Made by a program: the position numbers and the translations under genes
Assembly: GCA_947473535.1 (NCBI GenBank)
Contig: CANJFK010000088.1
Location: forward strand, 1 to 5,881
Reading direction: 5' to 3'
Length of the DNA: 5,881 nt
Origin: Legionellaceae bacterium
GTDB lineage: Bacteria; Pseudomonadota; Gammaproteobacteria; Legionellales; Legionellaceae
The notes under the pieces: model-generated
What the model was told of the DNA's origin: nothing
Database searches by the model: none
Seen by the model: the letters and a program-made list of their open reading frames with translations, nothing else
Shown here: piece after piece, positions 1 to 5,881 of the stretch
Layout of the letters: each line of letters begins with the position of its first letter
Position numbering within the stretch: position 1 is the stretch's first letter

Positions 1-14
1 AAAGGGGTTTGTTG

Positions 15-1289
15 ATGAGTAAAGCCAGTAGTGGAAATGGCGAAAAGGTTTTGTACTGTTCTTTTTGCGGAAAGAGCCAGCATGAAGTAAAAAAACTAAT
101 TGCAGGTCCATCTGTTTTTGTTTGTGATGAATGCGTTGAATTATGTAATGATATTATTCGCGAAGAAACGCACGAAACGCATGAAGCGGCAGAAACTCAT
201 CTACCAACACCGATGGAAATCGCTGCATTTCTTGATGAGTACGTCATTGGGCAGCCACATGCTAAAAAAGTATTGTCAGTGGCAGTTTACAATCATTACA
301 AACGTATGCATCGTAAAACAGAAGATGGTATTGAACTGGGTAAAAGTAATATTTTACTTATCGGACCAACGGGTAGCGGAAAAACGTTACTAGCACAAAC
401 ATTGGCACGATTGCTAAATGTGCCCTTCACTATGGCCGATGCAACCACATTGACCGAAGCGGGTTATGTTGGTGAGGATGTTGAAAATATCATTCAAAAA
501 TTATTGCAAAAATGTGATTATGACGTTGCCAAAGCTCAACAAGGCATTGTTTATATTGATGAAATAGACAAGATCTCTAGAAAGTCAGACAACCCGTCGA
601 TCACGCGTGACGTGTCTGGCGAGGGTGTACAACAAGCTTTATTAAAATTGATAGAAGGAACCATTGCATCAGTGCCACCACAAGGTGGACGAAAGCATCC
701 GCAACAGGAATTTCTTCAAGTTGATACGTCGAATATTCTGTTTATTTGTGGAGGCGCTTTTGCGGGTCTTGATAAAGTTATTCGTGCACGTAGCGATAAA
801 TCAGGAATTGGTTTTTCTGCTGAATTAAAAAATAAAAAAGACAGTGCTGTGTTTGAAAAAATACTAGATTCGCTGGAGTCGGATGATTTGGTTAAGTATG
901 GCTTAATTCCTGAGTTTGTTGGACGGTTACCTGTGGTAACGACGCTGCATGAGCTAGATGAGGCCGCATTAATCGATATTTTAACGCGTCCTAAAAATGC
1001 GCTAACCAAACAGTTCCATGCTTTATTTAAAATGGAAGATGTTGAACTCGAGTTTAGAGAAGAGGCGTTGCACCTCATTGCCAAAAAAGCACTGGCGAGA
1101 AAAATTGGTGCTCGAGGATTACGTGCTACACTTGAAAACATCCTATTAGACACAATGTATGAGCTCCCTTCGCTTGAAGGCGTAACGAAGGTGGTTGTTG
1201 ATGAACATGTTATCAATAACACCGGCAAGCCTATTTTGATTTATGAAGGTGGAGAGACAAAGCAATCTGCAGTTGGTGGGGCAGAATAG
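15..1289 (+). CDS. clpX: ATP-dependent Clp protease, ATP-binding subunit ClpX
   Basis: ClpX is a hexameric AAA+ unfoldase that recognises tagged or damaged cytoplasmic proteins and threads them into the ClpP peptidase. The product is 424 residues, the same length as E. coli ClpX and alignable to it nearly end to end. Visible parts are the N-terminal zinc-binding domain with Cys15, Cys18, Cys37 and Cys40; Walker A GPTGSGKT at 117-124; pore loop GYVG at 150-153; Walker B ending in Asp182-Glu183; the RKH loop at 226-228; the ClpP-docking IGF tripeptide at 265-267; the GRLP arginine at 304; and sensor-2 GAR at 365-367. All expected functional residues are present, so it should be active with ClpP. 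I chose the ATG at 15 because a GGGG Shine-Dalgarno (4-7) sits seven bases upstream; two in-frame TTG codons at 9 and 12 are too close to it. clpP is expected just left of the window. lon follows after 27 bases. Confidence 0.98.
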   Translation: MSKASSGNGEKVLYCSFCGKSQHEVKKLIAGPSVFVCDECVELCNDIIREETHETHEAAETHLPTPMEIAAFLDEYVIGQPHAKKVLSVAVYNHYKRMHRKTEDGIELGKSNILLIGPTGSGKTLLAQTLARLLNVPFTMADATTLTEAGYVGEDVENIIQKLLQKCDYDVAKAQQGIVYIDEIDKISRKSDNPSITRDVSGEGVQQALLKLIEGTIASVPPQGGRKHPQQEFLQVDTSNILFICGGAFAGLDKVIRARSDKSGIGFSAELKNKKDSAVFEKILDSLESDDLVKYGLIPEFVGRLPVVTTLHELDEAALIDILTRPKNALTKQFHALFKMEDVELEFREEALHLIAKKALARKIGARGLRATLENILLDTMYELPSLEGVTKVVVDEHVINNTGKPILIYEGGETKQSAVGGAE

Positions 1290-1316
1290 GGATTATCGCT
1301 TGAATAAGGGCTTCGT

Positions 1317-3761
1317 ATGTCGGATGAAAATAAATTAGCACCCATTGACGTTGAAAATCTGTCAAATTTACCAGTACTTCCACTGAGAGATGTAGTGGTT
1401 TATCCGCACATGGTTATTCCTCTTTTTGTGGGTCGTGAAAAGTCCATCAAAGCCCTTGAAGCGGCGATGCTGGATAATAAAAAGATTTTCTTGGTTGCTC
1501 AGCGTAAATCAGCTAATGACGATCCTAATCCGTCAGATATGTTTGATGTTGGAACAATTTCTAGCTTGTTGCAATTGCTGAAATTACCTGATGGTACTGT
1601 GAAGGTGTTAGTGGAAGGTGAGCAACGTGCCAAAGTAACCTCTTATTCATTGCAAGAGCAAGGTTATATGGCGGCTTCACTGGAATTGATCGATGAAGTC
1701 AGTGACGCATTTAAAGAGCAAGAAATTGAGATTATGATGCGTTCGCTGATGTCTCAATTTGAGCAGTACATTAAACTCGAGAAGAAAATTCCGCCAGAAG
1801 TTTTGGGTTCGTTGGTCGGTATCGAAGAGCCTGGCCGTTTAGCGGACACCATAACGGCCCACCTAGGTCTTAAAGTGGATGACAAACAATCGTTGCTCGA
1901 AACATTAGATGTTGGTACACGTCTAGAACGACTTATGGCTGCTATTGAAAATGAAATTGATTTATTGCAGGTAGAAAAACGTGTGCGTGGTCGTGTAAAA
2001 CGACAAATGGAAAAAAGCCAGCGTGAGTATTATCTTAATGAACAAATCAAGGCAATTCAGAAAGAACTTGGTGAAATGGGTGAAGAAGGCAGCGAGACTG
2101 ATCAATTAGAGCGCTTGATTAATAAAGCTGGCATGCCCAAAGAAGCAAAAGATAAAGCACATGCGGAATTAAAGAAATTAAAATTAATGCCTCCCATGTC
2201 CGCGGAGGCGACAGTCATTCGCAGCTATTTAGATTGGATGTTAAGTGTTCCCTGGAAAAAGAGAAACAAAATTCAGTTTGATTTAAGTAAAGCGGGTAAA
2301 TTGTTGGATAAAGATCATTATGGTCTGGAAAAAGTTAAAGAAAGAATTCTTGAATATCTGGCTGTTCAACAACGTGTAAAACGATTGAAAGGCCCAATTA
2401 TTTGCTTGGTTGGTCCGCCAGGCGTGGGCAAAACATCGCTAGGGCAATCCATTGCCAATGCCACGGGTCGAACCTTTATTCGCATCGCTTTAGGTGGCGT
2501 GCGTGATGAAGCGGAGATTCGGGGGCACCGACGAACATACATCGCTTCAATGCCTGGTAAAATCATCCAAAAATTATGTAAAGCAGGGGTAAAAAACCCA
2601 CTGATTATGTTAGATGAAGTTGATAAAATGGCGATGGATTTTCGTGGCGATCCTGCATCGGCATTGCTTGAGGTGCTGGATCCAGAGCAAAATCATACGT
2701 TTAATGACCATTATCTGGAAGTGAACTATGATTTAAGTGATGTGATGTTTATAGCGACTGCCAACTCACTTGAAATTCCGGCCCCACTTTTAGATCGTAT
2801 GGAAGTCATCCGCTTGGCGGGTTATACCGATGATGAAAAAATACATATCGCTCAGAATTACCTCGTACCAAAGCAGCAAATTTTGAACGGTTTAAAGCCG
2901 AATGAAATTGAATTTGGAGAAGGTGCTATACAAGAAATTATTCGCCATTACACGCGTGAAGCTGGTGTGCGAAATTTGGAACGCGATATTGCTAACGGTT
3001 GTCGTAAAGTCGTCAAAGATATCCTGACGAATAAACGCATTAAGAAAATTAATATTATGCGCAGTAATATTGAAAAGTTCTTGGGTGTAAAAAAATTCCG
3101 TTACGGGTTGGCTGAACTCTATGATCAGGTTGGGCAGGTCACCGGGCTAGCTTGGACTAGTGTTGGTGGTGAGTTGCTTACAATTGAAGCGACTATGATG
3201 CCTGGCAAGGGTAAAACATTGCATACGGGTCAACTAGGTGAAGTAATGCAAGAATCTATTCATGCCGCGATGACGGTGGTTAGAAGTCGTGCCAAGCAAT
3301 TGCATTTGCCGGATGATTTTTATGAAAAAAACGATTTTCATATTCATGTCCCTGAAGGTGCTACGCCTAAAGATGGTCCGAGTGCGGGGATAGGCATGTG
3401 CACAGCGTTAGTTTCGGTTGTTGCACAAATTCCTGTGCGTGCGGATTTGGCGATGACGGGTGAAATTACGCTGCGTGGGCAAGTTTTGCCAATTGGTGGG
3501 TTAAAAGAGAAGCTTTTGGCGGCTCATCGTGGTGGTATTAAGCATGTTATTATTCCGGAAGAGAATGAAAAAGATTTAATTGACATTCCGCATAATATAT
3601 TAAAAAAATTGACCATTCATCCTGTGAAGACCATTGATCAAGTATTAGAAATAGCACTTCAACGAAATCCAATGCTTGAAATACCGGTTTCAAATCAAGT
3701 TCCGGTCGTTGAAAGTAAAAATGTTAAAAAAAACAAAAATAAAGATTTACATGCCGAGTAA
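1317..3761 (+). CDS. lon: ATP-dependent endopeptidase La (Lon, LonA type)
   Basis: Lon is a cytoplasmic hexameric AAA+ serine protease that degrades misfolded proteins and short-lived regulators. The product is 814 residues (E. coli Lon has 784) and reads as a complete LonA: N-terminal LON substrate-binding domain (about 20-215, with [18 protein letters not shown]), a helical linker containing [19 protein letters not shown], then the AAA+ module. The latter has Walker A GPPGVGKT at 366-373 (Lys372), pore-loop Tyr408, Walker B Asp433-Glu434 and sensor-2 Arg552. The protease domain carries the Ser-Lys dyad as Ser689 (PKDGPSAG) and Lys732 (GGLKEK), spaced 43 residues apart as in E. coli. The extra length is about 10 residues at the N-terminus and a 20-residue Lys/Asn-rich C-terminal tail. 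The ATG at 1317 has an AAGGG Shine-Dalgarno (1306-1310) six bases upstream. The 27-base gap after clpX has no evident promoter or terminator, so co-transcription with clpX is likely (inference). Confidence 0.98.
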   Translation: MSDENKLAPIDVENLSNLPVLPLRDVVVYPHMVIPLFVGREKSIKALEAAMLDNKKIFLVAQRKSANDDPNPSDMFDVGTISSLLQLLKLPDGTVKVLVEGEQRAKVTSYSLQEQGYMAASLELIDEVSDAFKEQEIEIMMRSLMSQFEQYIKLEKKIPPEVLGSLVGIEEPGRLADTITAHLGLKVDDKQSLLETLDVGTRLERLMAAIENEIDLLQVEKRVRGRVKRQMEKSQREYYLNEQIKAIQKELGEMGEEGSETDQLERLINKAGMPKEAKDKAHAELKKLKLMPPMSAEATVIRSYLDWMLSVPWKKRNKIQFDLSKAGKLLDKDHYGLEKVKERILEYLAVQQRVKRLKGPIICLVGPPGVGKTSLGQSIANATGRTFIRIALGGVRDEAEIRGHRRTYIASMPGKIIQKLCKAGVKNPLIMLDEVDKMAMDFRGDPASALLEVLDPEQNHTFNDHYLEVNYDLSDVMFIATANSLEIPAPLLDRMEVIRLAGYTDDEKIHIAQNYLVPKQQILNGLKPNEIEFGEGAIQEIIRHYTREAGVRNLERDIANGCRKVVKDILTNKRIKKINIMRSNIEKFLGVKKFRYGLAELYDQVGQVTGLAWTSVGGELLTIEATMMPGKGKTLHTGQLGEVMQESIHAAMTVVRSRAKQLHLPDDFYEKNDFHIHVPEGATPKDGPSAGIGMCTALVSVVAQIPVRADLAMTGEITLRGQVLPIGGLKEKLLAAHRGGIKHVIIPEENEKDLIDIPHNILKKLTIHPVKTIDQVLEIALQRNPMLEIPVSNQVPVVESKNVKKNKNKDLHAE

Positions 3762-3787
3762 ATAGCGGTATATTCCTGTCGTTGCCC

Positions 3788-3818
3788 GCTACTGGCGCGG
3801 CTTAAACGGTGTAGTAGC
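3788..3818. repeat. Short inverted repeat upstream of the hupB promoter
   Basis: GCTACT (3788-3793) and AGTAGC (3813-3818) are perfect inverted copies separated by 19 bases, and one further G-T pair is possible inside. The right arm ends directly against the proposed -35 box of hupB. There is no T-run after it, so it is not an intrinsic terminator for lon. It could be an operator or simply chance, because six-base inverted repeats are common. Confidence 0.25.
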
Positions 3819-3847
3819 TTGACGTGAGTTGGTGGATCTGTTTTAAT
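3819..3847 (+). promoter_or_regulatory. Predicted sigma70-type promoter for the hupB-tRNA unit
   Basis: A -35 box TTGACG (3819-3824, 5 of 6 consensus bases) and a -10 box TTTAAT (3842-3847, 5 of 6) are separated by the optimal 17 bases. Transcription would start near 3854, leaving a leader of about 34 bases before the hupB ATG. No terminator is visible between the lon stop and this site, so some hupB transcription may also come from lon read-through. Strength and use are inferred from consensus match only. Confidence 0.7.
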
Positions 3848-3887
3848 TAACTCTGTCTAAAGGACGAATAACTGCAAAGGGGAAAAG

Positions 3888-4166
3888 ATGAATAAAAGTG
3901 AATTGGTTGAAGCAATCGCTAACGGTTCTGGCTTAACTAAAGCAGCAGCAAGTAAAGTACTTGATATATTTATGACTACTGTTACTGATGCTTTGAAAAG
4001 TGGCGATCAAGTTGTTTTGCCAGGATTCGGATCTTTTTCAATAGGACTGCGATCAGCTCGTACTGGTCGTAACCCACAGACAGGTGAAGCAATACAGATT
4101 AAAGCGTCACGCGTTGCTAAGTTTAAAGCTGGAAAATCTTTAAAAGAAGCCGTGCAGGAAAAATAG
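3888..4166 (+). CDS. hupB: DNA-binding protein HU (HU-beta type)
   Basis: HU is a small basic histone-like protein that dimerises, bends DNA without strong sequence preference and compacts the nucleoid. The 92-residue product matches the family length (90 in E. coli). It starts MNKSELVEAIA, has the N-terminal helical dimerisation part (about 1-45), the GFGSF turn (46-50), and the DNA-binding beta-arm with TGRNPQTG (59-66), whose tip Pro63 is the intercalating proline. The C-terminus has the usual basic FKAGKSLKEAV ending. The location directly after lon, and the sequence, favour HU-beta over HU-alpha or IHF. The start ATG is preceded by a strong AAAGGGG Shine-Dalgarno (3876-3882) five bases away, in keeping with high expression. 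It has its own promoter at 3819-3847. The stop codon is only five bases from the first tRNA gene, with no terminator between, so both tRNAs should lie on the hupB transcript. Confidence 0.97.
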   Translation: MNKSELVEAIANGSGLTKAAASKVLDIFMTTVTDALKSGDQVVLPGFGSFSIGLRSARTGRNPQTGEAIQIKASRVAKFKAGKSLKEAVQEK

Positions 4167-4171
4167 TTTTC

Positions 4172-4247
4172 GGGTGCTTAGCTCAGCTGGGAGAGCATCG
4201 CCCTTACAAGGCGAGGGTCGCAGGTTCGATCCCTGCAGCACCCACCA
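4172..4247 (+). tRNA. tRNA-Val (anticodon UAC)
   Basis: A complete 76-base cloverleaf. The acceptor stem pairs GGGTGCT (4172-4178) with AGCACCC (4237-4243), and the D stem is GCTC/GAGC. The anticodon stem TCGCC/GGCGA encloses loop CTTACAA with anticodon TAC at 4205-4207, which reads valine GUA and, by wobble, other GUN codons. The T arm is GCAGG-TTCGATC-CCTGC, the discriminator is A4244, and the CCA end (4245-4247) is encoded. It starts five bases after the hupB stop, so its 5' end must be made by RNase P from a longer transcript. Confidence 0.98.
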
Positions 4248-4253
4248 TGAATT

Positions 4254-4330
4254 GGAGTGGTAGTTCAGTTGGTTAGAATATCGGCCTGTCACGCCGAGGG
4301 TCGCGGGTTCGAGTCCCGTCCACTCCGCCA
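4254..4330 (+). tRNA. tRNA-Asp (anticodon GUC)
   Basis: A complete 77-base cloverleaf very close to the E. coli tRNA-Asp sequence. The acceptor stem pairs GGAGTGG (4254-4260) with CCACTCC before discriminator G. The anticodon stem TCGGC/GCCGA encloses loop CTGTCAC with anticodon GTC at 4288-4290. The T arm is GCGGG-TTCGAGT-CCCGT, with one G-T pair, and CCA (4328-4330) is encoded. A six-base spacer separates it from tRNA-Val, and the terminator hairpin begins four bases after CCA, so it is the last member of the transcript. Confidence 0.98.
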
Positions 4331-4334
4331 GTAT

Positions 4335-4361
4335 AACGCGCCGAAAGGCGCGTTTTTTTTT
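4335..4361 (+). terminator. Rho-independent terminator of the hupB-tRNA unit
   Basis: An 8-bp perfect stem, AACGCGCC (4335-4342) with GGCGCGTT (4347-4354), is closed by a GAAA (GNRA) tetraloop and followed by an uninterrupted T-run (4353-4361). It lies four bases downstream of the tRNA-Asp CCA end. This is a textbook strong intrinsic terminator, and it isolates the ppiD region from the upstream unit. Confidence 0.95.
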
Positions 4362-4369
4362 ATCGAATA

Positions 4370-4525
4370 AATTGGCCTTGTTCATCGTTTCGGCCACGTT
4401 GTCTTTCCCGCGAAGGCGGGAATCCATTTCTACACTGGCTCTCAGCTTGTTGCAGCGATGGATCCTCGCCTTCGCGGAGAAGACATTTTTCGATGATTTG
4501 GCCAAAACGATGAACAAGGCTAATT
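4370..4525. repeat. 156-bp imperfect palindromic repeat (MITE- or REP-pair-like)
   Basis: The gap between the tRNA terminator and ppiD holds a long inverted repeat. The outer arms 4375-4396 and 4499-4520 match at 21 of 22 positions when one is reverse-complemented, and AATT extends this at both outer ends after one mismatch. The inner arms 4400-4427 and 4458-4485 match at 24 of 28. The right half has about 10 extra bases between outer and inner arms, and the centre (4428-4457) is an unpaired stretch of about 30 bases. No transposase and no credible ORF is present; a minus-strand frame through here (4140-4517) also crosses both tRNAs and is spurious. The structure fits a non-autonomous palindromic element or two REP-like units placed head to head. 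No clear target-site duplication could be assigned because the flanks are AT-rich. Confidence 0.8.
4405..4422. repeat. REP/dRS3-like hairpin within the palindrome
   Basis: TTCCCGC (4405-4411) pairs perfectly with GCGGGAA (4416-4422) around a GAAG loop, and is followed by TCCAT. This core is of the dispersed-repeat type known in Neisseria (dRS3, ATTCCC-N8-GGGAAT) and in many other proteobacteria. A decayed counterpart in inverse orientation lies at 4463-4480 (TCCTCGC/GCGGAGA around CTTC), with one mismatch and one wobble pair in the stem. Confidence 0.75.
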
Positions 4526-4604
4526 AATTACTCTTTCGTTCGGGCTGAAGTATGTCCTGAAATTTGATATCATCTTCTTTGTAAATTAATAATGGAACTC
4601 CGCT
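4526..4604 (+). promoter_or_regulatory. ppiD leader and probable promoter region
   Basis: ppiD needs its own promoter here, because the strong terminator and the palindrome separate it from upstream genes. The stretch is AT-rich. TTGATA at 4564-4569 resembles a -35 box, but no good -10 box stands 16-18 bases after it; TAAATT (4582-4587) resembles a -10 box but lacks a matching -35. The exact promoter is therefore unresolved. A weak Shine-Dalgarno TGGA (4593-4596) lies eight bases before the ATG. Confidence 0.35.
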
Positions 4605-5881
4605 ATGTTACAGAAGCTTAACGAACGAATTCAAGGTGTTGTAGCTTGGATAGTCATTGTTCTGGTTGCGATCACCTTTACACTGTTTGGTATTGATTAT
4701 TATATGCAGTCTCGGCAGGAATCCGTTGCGCAAGTTGAGGTGAATGGGCTGCCGATATCCAAACAGGCATTTGAATTAAGCTATCGACGCACACGTCAGT
4801 TGCGTGAGCCTGCACAAATGACAGCTGCGAGTGAAAATCAACTCAAACAGCAAGTGCTTAATGAAATGATAATGAATAGCGTTAGTGTTCAGGCCGCACG
4901 CTCAAATGGTTTTGAAGTTAATTCTGCGCAAGCAAACTCCGCTATTGTGAGCATCCCGCAATTTCAAGCGGATGGACGGTTTTCTACCGATCGTTACGCA
5001 CAAGCACTCAACGGGGCTTTTTTTACACCAGAATCATTTCATCAAGAAGTACGTCAAGGCATGTTACTTAATCAGCAACGATTCGCATTGATAGGTACTT
5101 CATTCGCGTTACCTGGTGAAATTAAACAATTTGTGAAATTGTATATGCAAACCCGAGATTATGATTATTTGCAAATCCCGGCGCTACGATTTTTAAAGCC
5201 AACCAATGTGACTGACCAGGAAATTAGTGGTTATTATCAACAACACCGCAACGTGTTTCTTACACCAGAAATGGTTAGCATTGATTATGTACATCTCTCA
5301 ATGCAGGCCATAAAAAATACAATTATAATAACACCATCACAAATTAAGCATCAGTACGAGGAAAATCAAACGAATTATATGGCGCCGGCACAATGGCAAG
5401 TTGCGCATATTTTATTTGCCATACCAGAAAACGCCTCAATTGAAGATCAACAAGGTATTAAGCAACAGGCACAACAAGTATATAAATTATTGCAAAAAAA
5501 TCCTGCGCAATTTGATGAGAAAGTGAGAACGCTGTCGAGTGATAAAGTGTCTGCAATCAATGGTGGCGTTTTGCCCTGGATTGTTGCTGGCCAATCAACG
5601 TTTGATAAAGTCTTGGTAAATTTAACAACGTCAGGTCAAATTTCAGCGCCGCTAAAAACACCCAACGGGTACGAAATATTTAAATTAATTGCCTATAAAC
5701 CGGCGACTGTTAACGCTTTATCTGATGTACAAACAAACATTCAGGAGCAATTACGAGTAGAGCTTGCACAAACCAAATACACACAAGCGTTAGAGCAGTT
5801 ATCCGATTTAAGTTACCAGACACCTGATTCGCTTGGGCCTGTCGCTGACGCATTAAAACTGAGTGTTGAACATTCAACGCC
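4605..5881 (+). CDS. ppiD: Periplasmic folding chaperone PpiD (SurA/parvulin family), 3' end cut off
   Basis: The frame is open from ATG 4605 to the window edge, giving the first 425 residues of a protein that has 623 in E. coli. PpiD is an inner-membrane-anchored periplasmic chaperone that works near the SecYEG translocon. The N-terminus (MLQKLNERIQG) is followed by a single uncleaved membrane segment at about 11-30 (VVAWIVIVLVAITFTLFGI). Next comes the SurA_N-like chaperone region (about 40-200), whose PQFQADGRFSTDRY (118-131) mirrors E. coli PAFQVDGKFDNSRY. A parvulin-type PPIase domain spans about 263-362, with the QVAHILF strand (His268), NGGVLPW (319-325) and the closing NGYEIFKL. The closing motif usually contains Gly-Tyr/Phe-His in active parvulins; here it is Gly-Tyr-Glu, so isomerase activity is doubtful, as is known for E. 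coli PpiD. Position after hupB agrees with the conserved order. No frameshift is seen in the visible part. Confidence 0.93.
   Translation, partial: MLQKLNERIQGVVAWIVIVLVAITFTLFGIDYYMQSRQESVAQVEVNGLPISKQAFELSYRRTRQLREPAQMTAASENQLKQQVLNEMIMNSVSVQAARSNGFEVNSAQANSAIVSIPQFQADGRFSTDRYAQALNGAFFTPESFHQEVRQGMLLNQQRFALIGTSFALPGEIKQFVKLYMQTRDYDYLQIPALRFLKPTNVTDQEISGYYQQHRNVFLTPEMVSIDYVHLSMQAIKNTIIITPSQIKHQYEENQTNYMAPAQWQVAHILFAIPENASIEDQQGIKQQAQQVYKLLQKNPAQFDEKVRTLSSDKVSAINGGVLPWIVAGQSTFDKVLVNLTTSGQISAPLKTPNGYEIFKLIAYKPATVNALSDVQTNIQEQLRVELAQTKYTQALEQLSDLSYQTPDSLGPVADALKLSVEHST

Noticed and set aside
9..14. TTG codons as possible clpX starts
   Set aside because: They lie only one to four bases after the GGGG Shine-Dalgarno, whereas the ATG at 15 has seven-base spacing and gives the usual MSK-type N-terminus.
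100..393. Plus-strand 97-codon open frame overlapping the clpX start region
   Set aside because: It is an out-of-frame shadow of the zinc-binding domain and Walker A region of clpX, with no protein features of its own.
716..1228. Minus-strand 170-codon open frame inside clpX
   Set aside because: It is fully antisense to a strongly conserved clpX, is rich in Ser/Asn as expected for a shadow frame, and shows no recognisable domain.
1299..1330. CTTGAA as a possible sigma32 -35 box for lon
   Set aside because: No CCCCAT-like -10 follows at 13-15 bases, and the resulting start would fall inside the lon coding sequence.
2366..2566. Minus-strand 66-codon open frame inside lon
   Set aside because: It is antisense to the Walker A and pore-loop region of lon. 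It has no recognisable domain, and its openness is explained by the codon composition of the conserved gene.
4140..4517. Minus-strand open frame of 125 codons containing an SRLRGKDN-like stretch
   Set aside because: It runs antisense through both tRNA genes, the terminator and the palindromic repeat. The SRLRGKDN-like residues are the common translation product of this type of GC-rich hairpin repeat, not a protein family.

Overview
The window is a conserved chromosomal housekeeping region of a gammaproteobacterium. Gene order is clpX, lon, hupB, tRNA-Val, tRNA-Asp, ppiD, all on the plus strand. ClpX, Lon and HU all resemble the E. coli proteins closely, and the clpX-lon-hupB-ppiD order is the one known from E. 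coli and many relatives. The DNA is moderately AT-rich. Between the tRNAs and ppiD lies a repeat carrying a TTCCCGC-GAAG-GCGGGAA hairpin. Together with the AT-rich coding style, this would fit a Legionella/Coxiella-like lineage, but that placement is a guess and the genus cannot be fixed from this sequence.

Layout: clpX (15-1289) starts 14 bases into the window, so the usual upstream neighbour clpP would lie just outside it. lon (1317-3761) follows after only 27 bases and probably shares clpX's transcript. A 126-base gap holds a good sigma70-type promoter for hupB (3888-4166). Five bases after the hupB stop begins tRNA-Val(UAC), six bases later tRNA-Asp(GUC), and a strong intrinsic terminator (4335-4361) closes the unit. 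Next comes a 156-base imperfect palindrome (4370-4525), and then ppiD (from 4605), which runs off the right edge.

Functionally this is a protein quality-control cluster. ClpX unfolds substrates for ClpP, Lon is the second major ATP-dependent protease of the cytoplasm, and PpiD is a membrane-anchored periplasmic chaperone at the Sec translocon. HU is the nucleoid protein and a known Lon substrate in E. coli. The two tRNAs appear to be co-transcribed with hupB and released by processing.

No undescribed defence, mobile or biosynthetic system is visible. The points most worth a second look are the palindromic repeat, the mixed protein/tRNA transcription unit, and the partly degenerate parvulin domain of PpiD.
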